DNA from: Phellopilus nigrolimitatus
Lineage: Eukaryota; Basidiomycota; Agaricomycetes; Hymenochaetales; Hymenochaetaceae
Length of the DNA stretch: 64,000 bases
Reading direction: 5' to 3'
NCBI GenBank assembly: GCA_021029095.1
Contig: JAJOHG010000030.1
Span: forward strand, 1 to 64,000
Shown here one piece after another: positions 1 to 10,908 of the stretch; the stretch's first letter is position 1, and every line of letters starts with the position of its first letter. The translations under genes were made by a program, and so were the position numbers. The notes below the pieces were generated by a model that saw only the letters and a program-made list of their open reading frames with translations, was not told the DNA's origin and made no database searches.

Positions 1-581
1 ATGAGCTGAGGAAAACGAGAATATGGGAAAGAACGCACAAAATGGGAAAGGGTGCAGGGCCTGTGGCGGGAGTCTCCACAGCATCCCTGCACCCATCCCG
101 GGAGAAATTGTAGAAAATCGTTTTTCTGCAAGTGAAAAAGCTTGGTTAATTTGGGCCCGTACTTCGGTCATGTTGTCGAAAGGGGTCGAATGCCTTCAGC
201 ACCCCCAATGTCCCCTTGAGCTGACTGGGTTAGAATGAAATTACGAAAAGAAAAGAAAAAATAGAGAGAATCAGGGAAAGGGAAGCAGGAAGCGAAACGG
301 AAACAAGTCTTTTTTCGGGTTTTCATTTTTTTTTTCATTTTTTTGTTTTGCATTTTGCATTTTCTGCGTCTTGCCGTTCGGTTCAAGATGCATATCCGGC
401 CGGTGTACAGAGAAGGCGCGTGCCTTCACCTTCCCTGGGCGTCGATCGGAGACGCAGGTCTCCCCAAAGACGAGAGCACGTACGCCGAAGCCACTCTCAG
501 GCTGCGCGTACTGCGGTGTTGCGTGCTTCCAATTGCATCGCACATCACCGAACACTGCTTCCTCTCCTGGAACGCAGTCAA

Positions 582-753
582 AACCAAAGAAAAAGAAAGA
601 AGAAAGAAAGAAAGAAAGAAAAAGAAAGAAGGAAGGAAGGAGGAAGGAAGAAGAAGGAAGGAAGAAGGAAGGAAGGAAGGAAAGGAAAGGAGAAAGAAAG
701 AGAAAGAGAAGAGAAGAGAAAGAGAAAGAAAAAAAAGAAAAAGAAGAAAAGAG
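582..753. repeat. Purine-rich GA/GAA/GGAA low-complexity tract
   Basis: About 170 bases of almost pure A and G on the + strand, made of imperfect GAAA, GAAG and GGAA units. The complementary strand is pure pyrimidine. All six frames here read as Lys/Glu/Arg or Phe/Ser/Leu runs, which is why long open frames appear; none looks like a protein. The flanks (1-580 and 754-1008) show no gene that I can support. Mirror-like polypurine tracts can form triplex DNA, but that is inference. Confidence 0.85.
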
Positions 754-1008
754 GTCAAGGGAAATGAGACGTGTGAAGCAAGGTGAGAGAGAAAAAACGA
801 AAGGCGAGAGTCAGCGTCCATTATGGGTATCCGGTGAGCGCGCGGGAAAAGCAACTACGATAACATAAGTCTAGTAAGATGGAAATCATGTAGACGCGGA
901 GACTACGTACCATGTTGTGGAATCAGAGCCGCCTAAGGGCTCATTTAGCCCGCCCTTCAGTCCCTTCCACACTCCCCCTCCCCCTCTTCTTCCTCCTCCC
1001 CTCACCCC

Positions 1009-3493
1009 TCACGCCGTCAGGTCCATCCGCCGGCCGTCACTCACAGCCCTCGTCCAAGCGACCCATTGTCCAGAGAATCGAGAAAATTCGTCCTTGAGTT
1101 CAACGTTGGGAGACCTCGAAAGCCCGGACATCGGTGTCCTCGGAGCAGGCGTCGGTGGGAGCGTTGCCCCGGATTTGACAAATCCTGGAACGGCCAAAAC
1201 ATTCGATGGCGGAATCAGACCGAAGAAGTCCCACTGAGAAATCCCGTATTCCAGCGCTAGCGGTGACTCGATGGCGGCGTAGGAAATGCCGTGATAAGCA
1301 TCCGGCGAAGGAAGCATGATCTCGCCGACGCTCAGTATCGATCTACCGAACTCTGAGTACTGAGCATGTCTGCGTCCGCCCATCGCATTTTCAGCCCGAA
1401 CAGGAATGTCGATGGCAGGCGTGCGCGTAGGGAGGTTGAGGTAATTCATCCAGGACGGTTGCGAGATGTCGATGCAGTCCATGTAGTTTTGTTCAAACTC
1501 GCGGCTTGAAGTCGGAGGGGAAGTGATGGCGTCATAAGCAGAGCGATCGATACTCGGGGAAGGAAGCACCATCGAGCGATTCATCTGCGAGAATTGGACA
1601 CGTTTGATTCCGTGCATCTCATCGACGGCCACGACAGGTATGTCGATGGCAGGCGTGCTAGTGAGAATGATCGGGTCGTAATAGTTCATTCCGACCGGTT
1701 CATCCATGACTCTGTCGATGGCATCCCTCAGGTTCTGGCCAAACTCGTGTTCCGGTGCTAGAGGAGGCTCGATGGCGACGTAGGCCGCACGACGAGCGTT
1801 CCGGGCGGAAAGGACGATTTCTCCGACACTCAATATCGAATGCTTGAACTCGGAGAATTGAGCATGTCTGGCTGCACGACCGTCCATTCTTGCACGCACA
1901 GCCGGTGGCTCGATGGCGATTCTGTTCGTGATCTCCCTGCGGTTCCGCGCATTGTCGAGCAACGTCATAACCTTTCGACCGAGATCCACGCGACTTTCCT
2001 CGGGATGTGGTGAAGCAGGCCGTCTGTTAGTCGGCTTGTGCGGTAGCATGATGAATTGGAGATCGTGCGGCCAGCATATCGGCTCCTGGAACTCCAACGA
2101 CCTGTCGACGAGCATATCCTTGTTGATCGCTCTGCTCTTGTCTATTCTCGGCAAGGGAGGGGCCCATTCGGTAGGGAGCTCGTACTTGTGATTCGCCATG
2201 AGATTCCAATTTCTGCAACGACAAAAAGGTTAGCTAGCTGGTTCGTGAAGCACGGCTGCAAGATGGACGTACATCTCGGCGAAATACGCATGGCGTTTCG
2301 CGTCTTCTATTGTGAGTCGATAATAAGGCCTCGCCGCGAGGAGCTGCGAGTGACTCGTCAGTAAGCTCTACTAGCGGAGAACGAGATAAGCGACTTACCC
2401 CCGATATCATGTCGAGCGTCATAAGGTCTACATTACAATGAGCCGGAAGTTTGTACGAGCCCTCGATGACAGCGGAAGCGAGATCGTTCATGTTCCTTTG
2501 CCGGAATGGAAGCTGTAGAGATACTTTGTAAATAAAATCGTCGATACGGGAGAAAGGAATGGATTACTCACGACGCCAAAAACCATCTCGTACATCAGGC
2601 ATCCAAGCGAGTACATGTCTACTTGCTTGGAGTACCTTTCGCCAAGGAGCACCTCCGGTGCCATGTATCCGGGTGTGCCGCAGCCGCTGACCGACGTCCG
2701 GACGTGCCCATCAACGATGACGCCGACATCGGTCGCAAGCACATAGCAGAAGCGACGCGCAAGGCCGAGGTCCGTGAACACGACGTTGCCGACCGCGTCG
2801 ATGAGGATGTTCTCAGGCTTGATGTCACGGTGCATCACTCCGTGCTCGTGCATAAACCCGACGATGACCATCTGAACAGCGTGTGAGACATGAGTAGTTC
2901 GACGACGGGAGAAAGAAAAAGACATACGCATTGTGCCATGATGAACTTGACACGACTCAGAGGAAGCCTGCCACCACAGCGCTTCATCTCGTCTCTCAGC
3001 GTCCCGCCGGAGATGTACTCCTGGAGAGGTGAAACCGGTCAGCATAAGTGAGACACAGAGGGAGCAGGCGGTACTCACCGAGACGAGGTAGTAGTTGTGC
3101 TCGTCGTAGAAGGATTCGATGAGCTGAGGAAAGTAACCTAAGCCGTTGTTAGTAGTAAAGTATCTCATTAGCTTCTGCTCTTCATGGATCATAGTCACAA
3201 GTGAGACATCGGTTACGCCCGAGCGACGGACGACCTTGATGGCGACTTGGCCAGACTCGCCATCGATGGTCGTCTCAGCTAGCAGGACTGAACCGAAGGC
3301 ACCTTTGCCGAGAACGCTCTTCAGGGCGTAGTCGTTGAGTCGGCCGCTGAGGACGCTGCGGGTGGAGACCTCTGCGAACGTCGCCGGCTGCTCGAGAGTG
3401 ATGAGAACGATGAAAGAGGATCGTGAGCGACGAGCATACCTTAGCACTGAACATGTTCGTTGCACGAAGCAGGTTGTTCGAGGGGCAGAACAT
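1009..3493 (-). CDS. AGC-type serine/threonine protein kinase with repeat-containing C-terminal extension
   Basis: A multi-exon kinase of roughly 700 residues. The short first exon begins MFCPSNNLL. The next exons carry the glycine loop GKGAFGSV, the VAIK lysine, the catalytic loop HRDIKPEN, a DLG in place of the usual DFG, and GTPGYMAPE ahead of the APE region. The C-lobe ends with RLTIEDAKRHAYFAE. A GTACGT donor and CAG acceptor (about 2200-2260) then join it to NWNLMANHKYELPTEW, so the 396-codon frame at 1009-2199 is the kinase tail and not a separate gene. The F-x-x-I-x-W step into a proline-rich tail is typical of AGC kinases. The tail holds three diverged repeats (1212-1866) built around AQFSEF-SILSVGEI and TPAIDIPV. 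No known regulatory domain is seen, so the substrate is unknown. The kinase call is firm; the subfamily is an inference. Confidence 0.85.
1212..1866 (-). repeat. Three degenerate ~50-90-residue coding repeats in the kinase tail
   Basis: Within the last exon of the kinase, the motif (H)AQ(F/Y)SEF--SILSVGEI-L recurs at tail residues 112-130 and 279-296, with a diverged copy (VQFSQMNRSMVLPSP) at 201-215. Each is followed by (Y)-AIE/TSPP-L and an EF/EY-Q segment. The linker TPAIDIPV occurs twice (182-189 and 260-267). The third copy is truncated. On the DNA the phrase tcgatggc recurs. This is internal duplication followed by divergence. Confidence 0.75.
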
Positions 3494-3588
3494 TGTCAGA
3501 AACTGGGGATTAAGCGGGTAGCAAAATCAGAATCTACAGCACAAGGTAGTAGGTTAAGGGAGAGACAGTTTCGGGGGAGGGTAGGCTT

Positions 3589-3595
3589 CTTATAG
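3589..3595 (-). promoter_or_regulatory. TATA box of the kinase gene
   Basis: CTATAAG on the minus strand about 96 bp upstream of the kinase ATG at 3493. A transcription start some 30 bp downstream would leave a 5' UTR of about 65 nt, which fits the chosen start codon. Confidence 0.5.
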
Positions 3596-4147
3596 GCCGC
3601 AAAGGGAGTCACCGCCGTAATCTGTCTCAGGCAGACGAGGGATGAGTGAGTCCAGGCAGGATTCCAATGGAGACCAGCCATGCGCTTTCTCATTATCTGA
3701 TAAGTTGATAACCTCGAATGTACTGTAAATCTCTTCATTACGGTGCAGTTGGTTCGTGAAGGAGGGAACGCCAGTGGAATTTGAGAGAAGAAGGCTGCTT
3801 TAAAACATGATGGTAAGTGTAAAACTTGAAGCAAGAAGGATCGACGGGCACGGCACGCGTCGCGACGCGACAGTAGGTCTCGGCAAGTCCCGAGAGCTTG
3901 ATCACAGACTCCGTTGCTTGAATGTTTTTCGCTTTCCCGGTTCATGGGATGATATAAGTAATCGGTTTGGCTTTAGAAAATTGATAGTGTGCTCGGGACC
4001 GTAAGGAATTCATATAGAAGAGAAAGGAATGTACATTTGTTCAATTACTGCAGCCTCTGTAGACGAGAACTGAAAGCAACTAAGCTTAAAGCTTTGCCTT
4101 CAATATAGTGTAAGGCATGTTTTATTCCGACTCAAATGTATAAATAC
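3596..4147. other. Intergenic region between kinase and HeLo-like gene
   Basis: No coding sequence is supported. The only open frame (3496-3945, minus) overlaps the kinase promoter and has no recognisable content. A 14-bp perfect palindrome, cgcgtcgcgacgcg, lies at 3856-3869 and includes an ACGCGT (MCB-type) element at 3855-3860. The 3' end of the HeLo-like gene, transcribed toward this region, lies to its right. Confidence 0.6.
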
Positions 4148-6779
4148 TCACTCAATATCCACCGTTACTCCATTCATTCTGAGCTTGAATGCAGTCGCAG
4201 TCGCAGTCGCAGTCGCAGTCAGGTAGGGGTCATCTGACGATTGGTCAGGATGTTCTAGCGTTGGTTTATTACGGGTTTCAGACAAGAAGCCCCATGGCTT
4301 TTGAAGAAATCCTCGTTGATCAGGTGGGTGGACATTCAAATAAATGGATGGCATAGTTTCGAATTCTTCAGACATTGTAGCGCAAATGTCTTCGTCTAAA
4401 AACGTTGCACTGATACGCTCAATTACGCCAGTAACTTTTTTATTATAAGATATCACCGTAAGCATTTTTTTTTTGTTTCAAACAAGACAAAAGACCTACC
4501 AATAACAAGCTGCTTGAGGTCAAAATCGTGGCAGATAGTCAGCTCGTGACCACACCGCGAAAGGTGCTCTGCTGCCCATCCATGTGCAGCGTAATGGACG
4601 TAGGACGTCCTAGTTAGGTGCAACACCCCTTTGCTCCTGCTAATAAGAAACGGCATGCTGATACGATTTAAATCAACTAACTTTATCCTTTCGTAAGCAT
4701 ACAACAGACTTTACTTACGAGACGTCTTCACCGGAAAATTCTCTCCGGTGACTTCCATTGCTTTCGTTTACAACATCATATAATTCCTCGTCATCTGTGC
4801 ATGGTCGAACCTGGGCGGTTGTCCTCGCTTTAACTCTACCGGAGAACGAGTTATCGATGACAAACAAGTGTAGACCATCTTCTAGAGCTTTCAGGTACCC
4901 TATACTTCCCACGAAAGGGGGATGTGAATTTGAAACAGCTACGAAACTTGAGATCCCGCAACTGAGTTCGTCGATATACTGTCCCCAGAGTCTGGACATC
5001 GACTCAAGACAAAGTTGATTTCTCTTAGAGCTCTGAAGTGTCGCATAAAGTTGCACGAGTGTTATATCCTCGCGCTCCTCGCTGGTTGAGCAAGATATTA
5101 GTATGACACACACATTCCCCTCAGACCACGCACAGAACGTGGAGCCCCTCTGCTACACCAAGTTTGGGCCAACTGATCATCACGCGCATATTTTCCCGGT
5201 AAGAGTCTGTGTCAGAGCGCTCTATGATATCATCGGCATAACCCATTGCAAGTCGCCCGCTCTCGCTAATCATAAGTTTCTCGACCTCGAAAGTTAATCG
5301 ATCAGGAGCAGGGTTATTAAGGAAGGTTCTGGTATACCATTACCTGGCCTTTCCAACGCAAATCATGCGACGTTAAGAATACCATTGCTCTCTTTGCGTG
5401 CGCGCTGTGAGACAGCTTAGCGCAGATTATTAAAGGGACGTACTTTCATGTCAATCATCTAATGGGATACTCGGAGTAAGCATAAGTGGCCATGCCAGAA
5501 AGCAACAGACTAACGAAGCCAAGGCGCCTGACAAAATAATCCACAGAGTCTAGGCCAATCAAATAATCGAACATGTTTCTCAGGCCTGCGTGCTATAAGA
5601 GTGCTGACAGGGAGATAATAATGACCTCACTTACCACCTTTAAGCACTAGAAAAGGTGATGATGTGTCACTTGCGTAGCCATCGAGTTGAGCGAATGGAA
5701 GGCCTGGGCGTTCACTAGAAATAGTCGCGTATTCATTTTAATATCTATGGATGAAAACTATATGTTACCGAACTAGCTTCAAAACATAGTTTGAGCGCTT
5801 GAATGTCTAGAACCCCACATTTTCAATACGGTCGATGGGAGATGAGCATTGTGCACACACCTCGCTATCGCGATATACCTTTACTACTCTTACTTCTCCA
5901 TCGACTTTTGCATCGTAAATCTCAACTTCTGACGAAGCCTCTTCTGCAGGCGGCTCGCGTGAGTTCAAGATTTCTATTTCGCCCCAGCGATAAATCCGGT
6001 ACTTCCAAAAGAAAAAAATCTCAGCGGTGAACGGTAATGTACTTGTTCACATAATTACCTGCCCATCGAAAGTTTGTCCGCTCTGAACAGCTGATTTCAA
6101 GTCATCCATACCATCTCTCAAGTACCTCAGGCTGAGCTCCTGGCGGATATTCGATGTTGTCTATAAAAGACCGTCGGTTCAATGTTTGCTTGGTTTGTAT
6201 CCCCACTCACTGTAAATGTTTGCATAGAATACTGCAGTCGGCTCCTATATTGTACGAGCTTCTCGGATACATTACATCTGTGTCGAAATCTTTGCCAAAT
6301 GTTTAAAGCAACTTGACGCTCCATAAATATCCTGACTTCGTCTAGAACACTGTCCATTATTTCCGATAGTGAATAAATGATAGGAGGAGAAGATGATGCA
6401 CGCACTTGCAAAGCTGCTTGAGAGACAGGCTCAGGTCCTTGTCGATGATGCTCTCTTTTCCATATAATGTTTTATGGATATGGCATGTCAAATCCGCAAC
6501 ATATTCAGCGAGCTCCGCCGATTCTTGCTTATCTTGTCGCATTTTCTTCAATTATATGAAAAAAAAATTGAATGTAAATACATGACCGAGGAGGGCAGTA
6601 TAGCTCACGACAGACACATCAACAAGTTGTCTTGCCGCAGTGAAAATAGAGCACAGAATCGGCACCGGAACCAATGGTGCCAGATCGCTCGCAACGCTCA
6701 AAGCTGTATTCGCATTTGATAGGATCTCCTGTGTCCTAGATGACTTGTGAGGATTTGGGGGGTTGTGCTTTTCGGGCAT
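4148..6779 (-). CDS. HeLo/MLKL-like N-terminal helical domain protein with kinase-like middle region
   Basis: An intron-rich gene read from MPEKHNPPNP (6779). The first exons give a helical segment with the hallmark LAPLVPVPILCSIFTAARQL, then KKMRQDKQESAELAEYVADL, then SEIMDSVLDEVRIFMERQ and RYLRDGMDDLKSAV. This order matches the four-helix HeLo-like/MLKL N-terminal-like domain found at the front of many Agaricomycete NLR and kinase-like proteins. Next comes YRIYRWGEIEIL and DGEVRVVKVYRDSE, which resembles a kinase N-lobe strand and lysine, then PFAQLDGYASDTSSPFLVL. No HRD or DFG motif was found, so any kinase fold is probably inactive. The C-terminal third (5113-4148) is not recognised. It ends in a five-copy hexamer coding for Thr-Ala pairs. 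Exon joins near 5700-5850 are unclear, and the end could extend because a GTGAGT overlaps the stop. A role in regulated cell death or allorecognition is inference from the domain family only. Confidence 0.6.
4191..4220. repeat. Coding hexamer repeat (GCAGTC)5
   Basis: Five perfect tandem copies of gcagtc, which on the minus strand encode alternating Thr and Ala near the C-terminus of the HeLo-like protein. In-frame hexamers of this kind can change copy number without breaking the frame. Confidence 0.9.
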
Positions 6780-7167
6780 GGATAAGTGACTGTCGTGGTC
6801 GTAATCCAACCAGTACGACGACAATAGGCGATGCCGTCGTGTCTGTGCAGGCAGTGCTGTACTGGGAGAATTCGAAGCATTACACAAAGCACAGTTTTAG
6901 GAGATATTGTGATTCCCGGCCTGCTTGAGGAATCCCAGATACTTCCAACTGTAAAATCTGATGTGTATGTGTACGTTGTAATTGATTTCTCCAAGTCAGA
7001 ACGAGCCATGGTCAGTGTAACCATCAAAATCGCGCGTTGATTGTACATGGACATACATACTCGAAACGTAATGGACATCCATATTTGGGTTTCTACATCT
7101 GCTAGAGCCTAGCCCCGACTCCGTCCGCATCTCATCCGTCGCCGTCGTCCGCGACGTCGAGGACGAC

Positions 7168-10100
7168 ATGTCAAGCTTCGACAAGACTGTTAAATTGGCT
7201 TGCAAGCCGAAATCCGCGCCTCCAAAAGCCAAGGTATTCTTCATATTTTCGTAACGTTAGCGAGACTCATGATACGTTTACAGTACCTTGACCCCATCAT
7301 CGCCGCAACGTACTCCGAAGACGGCGCTATTCACGATGTGTGTAAGGCACTCTCTCCACGACTAAGAGAGCCAAACTCTATCGTATGTTGCTCCATCTTT
7401 ATCTAGAGATTGTCGTCTTATCGCTTCTCATGCGGGGTAGGTTGTATTCAAGGCTCTCATTGTATTGCACACTATGATTCGGAATGGCGCTACGGACAAC
7501 GTCCTCTCGTACTTATCGTCTGATGATGTTCTGAAACTTCGAGGTGTATCTACAGGACACTGGGAGGGTAGGTCATCCAGGAACTTGCTGAGAAATACGT
7601 CTCAGTATATACCACAGGCTACAACACCCCGAAGAACTTGCAGAACTATTCTATATACCTCGATACGCGCATACGTACTTACAGAGACCTCAAGCATGAC
7701 CCCGTGCGCGTGCAGACTGACTCAAATCGCGACATTAGGGTTGAGAACTCTGTCGAGGCTATAAGGACCAACTCCTTTAAGTCCGCTGGTGGACCCCAGA
7801 GGAGTAAAACAATGATGGGTCGGAAGTTACGTTCCATGACGGTTGAGAAGGGATTACTCCGAGAGACGAAGGCTGTCCAGAAGACTACCACAGCCCTTGT
7901 AGAATGCACAGTGAGTGCAATCATATTTTATGCTTTAGAAAACGTGATGAGATGGCTATTCAGTTCTATCTCGACAACTTGGAGGATGAATTGAATGTCA
8001 CGGCGCTCCGTATGCTCGTCAAGGACTTGTTGATTCTTTTCCAGGCTTTAAATGAAGGAGTTATAAACGTTCTCGAACACTATTTCGAGATGTCGCATGT
8101 CGATGCACAGGCCGCCCTTTCGATTTATCGCAGCTTCTGCAAGCAGACTGAGAAGGTGGTAGAATACCTTGGGATCGCGAGGAAGCTTCAGAACTTGCTC
8201 AACGTTCCGATCCCTGATCTTAAACACGTCAGTCCAGCACTTACATATCAACGGTGAATTGTATTTTGATGTTCTGTACCACAGGCGCCAGTGTCTCTAG
8301 TGGCAGCCCTTGAGGAATATTTGAACGATCCGAATTTTGAACAGAATCGCATAGAATACAAGACCACCAAAGCGTTAGCGGACAAGAACGCGAAGGAAGG
8401 AATCAAGAAGCCGACCAAGAGCATTGACAGGGGCAAGTGTCTATCCTCTTATGATGTGCCGTCCTGTTGGGCTGATTCTTTTTTGTCCACTTTTCAGAAA
8501 GCTCTTCTTCCAATACTCGCGCTACATCACCAAAACCTGGTCCGAGTTCGTCAGTTGCGACGCATCCAGCGAAAGAGTCGAATCAAGCACTTGTCGATTT
8601 CTTCTCTTCGATTGAGGAAGAGCAAACTGTTATGTTTGCTACCCAGTCAAACAAGTACGCATTTCCTCCCTTCCTCATCTTTACTTATCGAGTAACATAT
8701 TTCAGTCAACTTCAGCAGCAACAGCAAGCACCTCATAATCCTTTTGTTCAGCGTCAATCAATGGCAATGACTGGTGCATTTCCACAACAGCAGCCATTTG
8801 GACAGTTTCAGGTACCTCAATCAACAGGCTTTATTCAGCCGCAACAGACCGCTTTCCCCGGTGCACCCTTCCAACAGCCACAACCAAACACCTTTGGGCA
8901 GCAACAGCACCCATCATTTTCGTCGTTCCTCCAGCCGCAAGTCGCACAGCCCACGGGCTTTCTGCAGCCCCAGTCTACCGGGGCGAATCCTTTCCGCCAG
9001 AGCATGCTGATGCCGCAGACGACAGGCATGCCAGCCTTCGGGATCGGCGGCTCCCCTGGAGCGAATTCAGGTACTTTCCAAGCGCCCGGGCCGTCCTTCT
9101 CCATTCCGCCGCCCTCGAATCAGGCGCAAGGCTTCCAGGGCTCCAGCTTTGCGCCAGTGCCGATCTCGAACACGGCGAGTAGTCCGCCAAGTGCCACCAA
9201 CGGGACGATCAATCAGAGCCTGCCTCAGCGCCCAGCGTCAACGCCGTTGACGAGCATAGGGGACTCGTTTGGGCAGGCAATGAAGCCGGTGGTCTCGCAT
9301 CAGACAGGCTCAAGAAATCCGTTTGGTGTCCCTCAGGAGCCTGCACCACCTGTGCCGAAGCCGCCAACTCTCCAGGAGCTAACTACAGGTGCCTTCGGGA
9401 GGCCGGGAATGTTTGGTCAGCCGCCCGCACAGCCTCTTCCTAATCAACAGCAGGCGACGCCTGCGTCGACATCCTCTCCTTTCAGCTCGGTGACGCAGAT
9501 ACCGTCGTCAGGCTCAACGGAGGGCTCGGGCATGTCGAGCATCGCAACGTCGTTCTCATTCAACAACAATTGGTCGGTCGATCCGAAGCACGGGAGTGAT
9601 ACAACTGGTACGCCCTCAGTAGCGTCTCACCCGACTTCGACATCTACGTTTTCGAGTCAGCCAACCGGCGCAAGCAGTGCAACATCTGCGCCGTCATTTT
9701 CGTCGCCGTTGCAGCCTCAGACAACCGGCTACTCGGGCCTCAAGGCCTTCAAGCCAACGTCTTCATTTGGTGCTTCCCTACTTGAATCGTTACCTCCTAT
9801 TCCGCAGTCCGGCGCCTCGACACCATCGGCCGGTGCTCAACCCTCCACTCAGCCTACAGGAAATGGACTGGGTACGAGTGAATTCGGGTCGCTGATGAAT
9901 TCATCACAATCCACATCACCACCGCCAAATGGCAACTATTTTGGCGGACGGAGCTCGACATTAGGCTCGAACTCGACAACTACTCCTTCGTTTGGTGGTG
10001 TCTCGTCTGCAACAACAGTACCATCCAGGCTCGGAGCGCTCAATGCGCAGCCGACAGGTTTAGGCAGCTTTCCACTCCCGGGTGGTAGCGGGTCCGCGTT

Positions 10101-10299
10101 TGGGTCGAGTCTGGGCGTTGGACTCCGACCTCAGGCGACAGGCGCGGCGGGCGTCGCCAATCCGTTCCGAGCGTCAATGTTCAGCACTTCAACCGGGCCG
10201 ACTCTTCCAGCTTCGGGTGCCCCGGCCTTTGGGGCGAACCGCTTCCAGAACCATAGCGATGCGTCCAAGCAGCAGAACGGTGTCGCGTCGCTCATCTAA
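7168..10299 (+). CDS. AP180/CALM-type clathrin adaptor (ANTH domain, NPF motifs)
   Basis: An endocytic clathrin-assembly protein related to yeast Yap1801/1802. The ATG at 7168 opens the ANTH domain with MSSFDKTVKLACKPKSAPPK, the PI(4,5)P2-binding lysine cluster. Introns of about 50 nt follow, then FKALIVLHTMIRNG, RTYRDLKHDPVR, FQALNEGVINVLEHYFEMS and FCKQTEKVVEYLGIA, all standard ANTH helices; the domain ends near 8400. The remaining 550 or so residues are Gln/Pro/Ser/Thr-rich and disordered. They hold NPF motifs (NPFVQ, NPFRQ, NPFGV, NPFRA), which bind EH-domain proteins such as Pan1/Ede1, and five exact LxxQxTG sites (for example LQPQSTG, LNAQPTG) that match the Ark1/Prk1 kinase consensus. 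The stop at 10299 follows ASLI. It diverges from the HeLo-like gene across about 390 bp. Identification is firm. Confidence 0.93.
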
Positions 10300-10733
10300 C
10301 GATTTCTACTAGTTTATCCGATTTGTTTCTTTGTCCCCCCATTCTGCGATGACTTTCTGTATTTCTTACTTTTGAGTCTAAACCGCCGTCGCTCCCTATT
10401 TTAGCTCGTTTTTCTACTCGTTTTTGTATCTACACAGCGCTGACAGGTCTTTCCTTAATTCATAGTTCTTGCTATTCGGTTCTACTTGACAGTATATTCT
10501 CATACTGATACCATGGATTGGGAGGGAAATTGATACCAAACGATATGATGTGTTTTTTTCATTGAAGCACAGCGTATTTCACCGACAGAAAAGGAAATTT
10601 TCGCCTCGCCAGCGAACAACCACTTCATTGAGTGGATATACGATCTCAATAATATGTATCCTTGACGTCCAAGATAATAAGTTCTATTTCTTATTTTGAC
10701 CCACTCAAACAGTCTGTTAATTTTTCAACCTCG
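10300..10733. other. AP180 3' region and PRO2 distal promoter
   Basis: No gene is seen in this stretch of about 430 bp. It is AT- and T-rich after the AP180 stop and leads into the PRO2 upstream region, which holds a Gcn4-type site at 10734. Confidence 0.5.
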
Positions 10734-10740
10734 TGAGTCA
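10734..10740 (+). promoter_or_regulatory. Gcn4/Cpc1-type site TGAGTCA upstream of PRO2
   Basis: A perfect TGAGTCA lies 169 bp upstream of the PRO2 ATG, with a half-site TGACTC at 10768-10773. TGAGTCA is the consensus of the bZIP activator of general amino-acid control in fungi. That it acts on PRO2 is inferred from its position and the gene's pathway. Confidence 0.5.
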
Positions 10741-10908
10741 GACTTTCCAGCGGAAATCAGTCGGACCTGACTCTACATCTGAGCCATACGTCGGCCTCGA
10801 CCACCTTTTAGTTAAGGGAGGTGTTTTTTTTTAGAGAACAAACCCTCTAATTTTCTCTTGAACTTGCAGGCTTGTTTACCGTCCATTGTCACTATTCGCC
10901 TTACTAGA

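Noticed and set aside
343..868. Overlapping open frames of 140-165 codons on both strands
   Set aside because: They exist only because the purine-rich tract lacks stops; translations are Lys/Glu/Arg or Phe/Ser/Leu runs.
1009..2199. Separate 396-residue gene
   Set aside because: A GTACGT/CAG intron joins it in frame to the kinase C-lobe, and the junction reads as a normal AGC kinase tail entry.
3496..3945. 149-codon minus-strand frame
   Set aside because: It covers the kinase promoter and TATA box and has no recognisable sequence.
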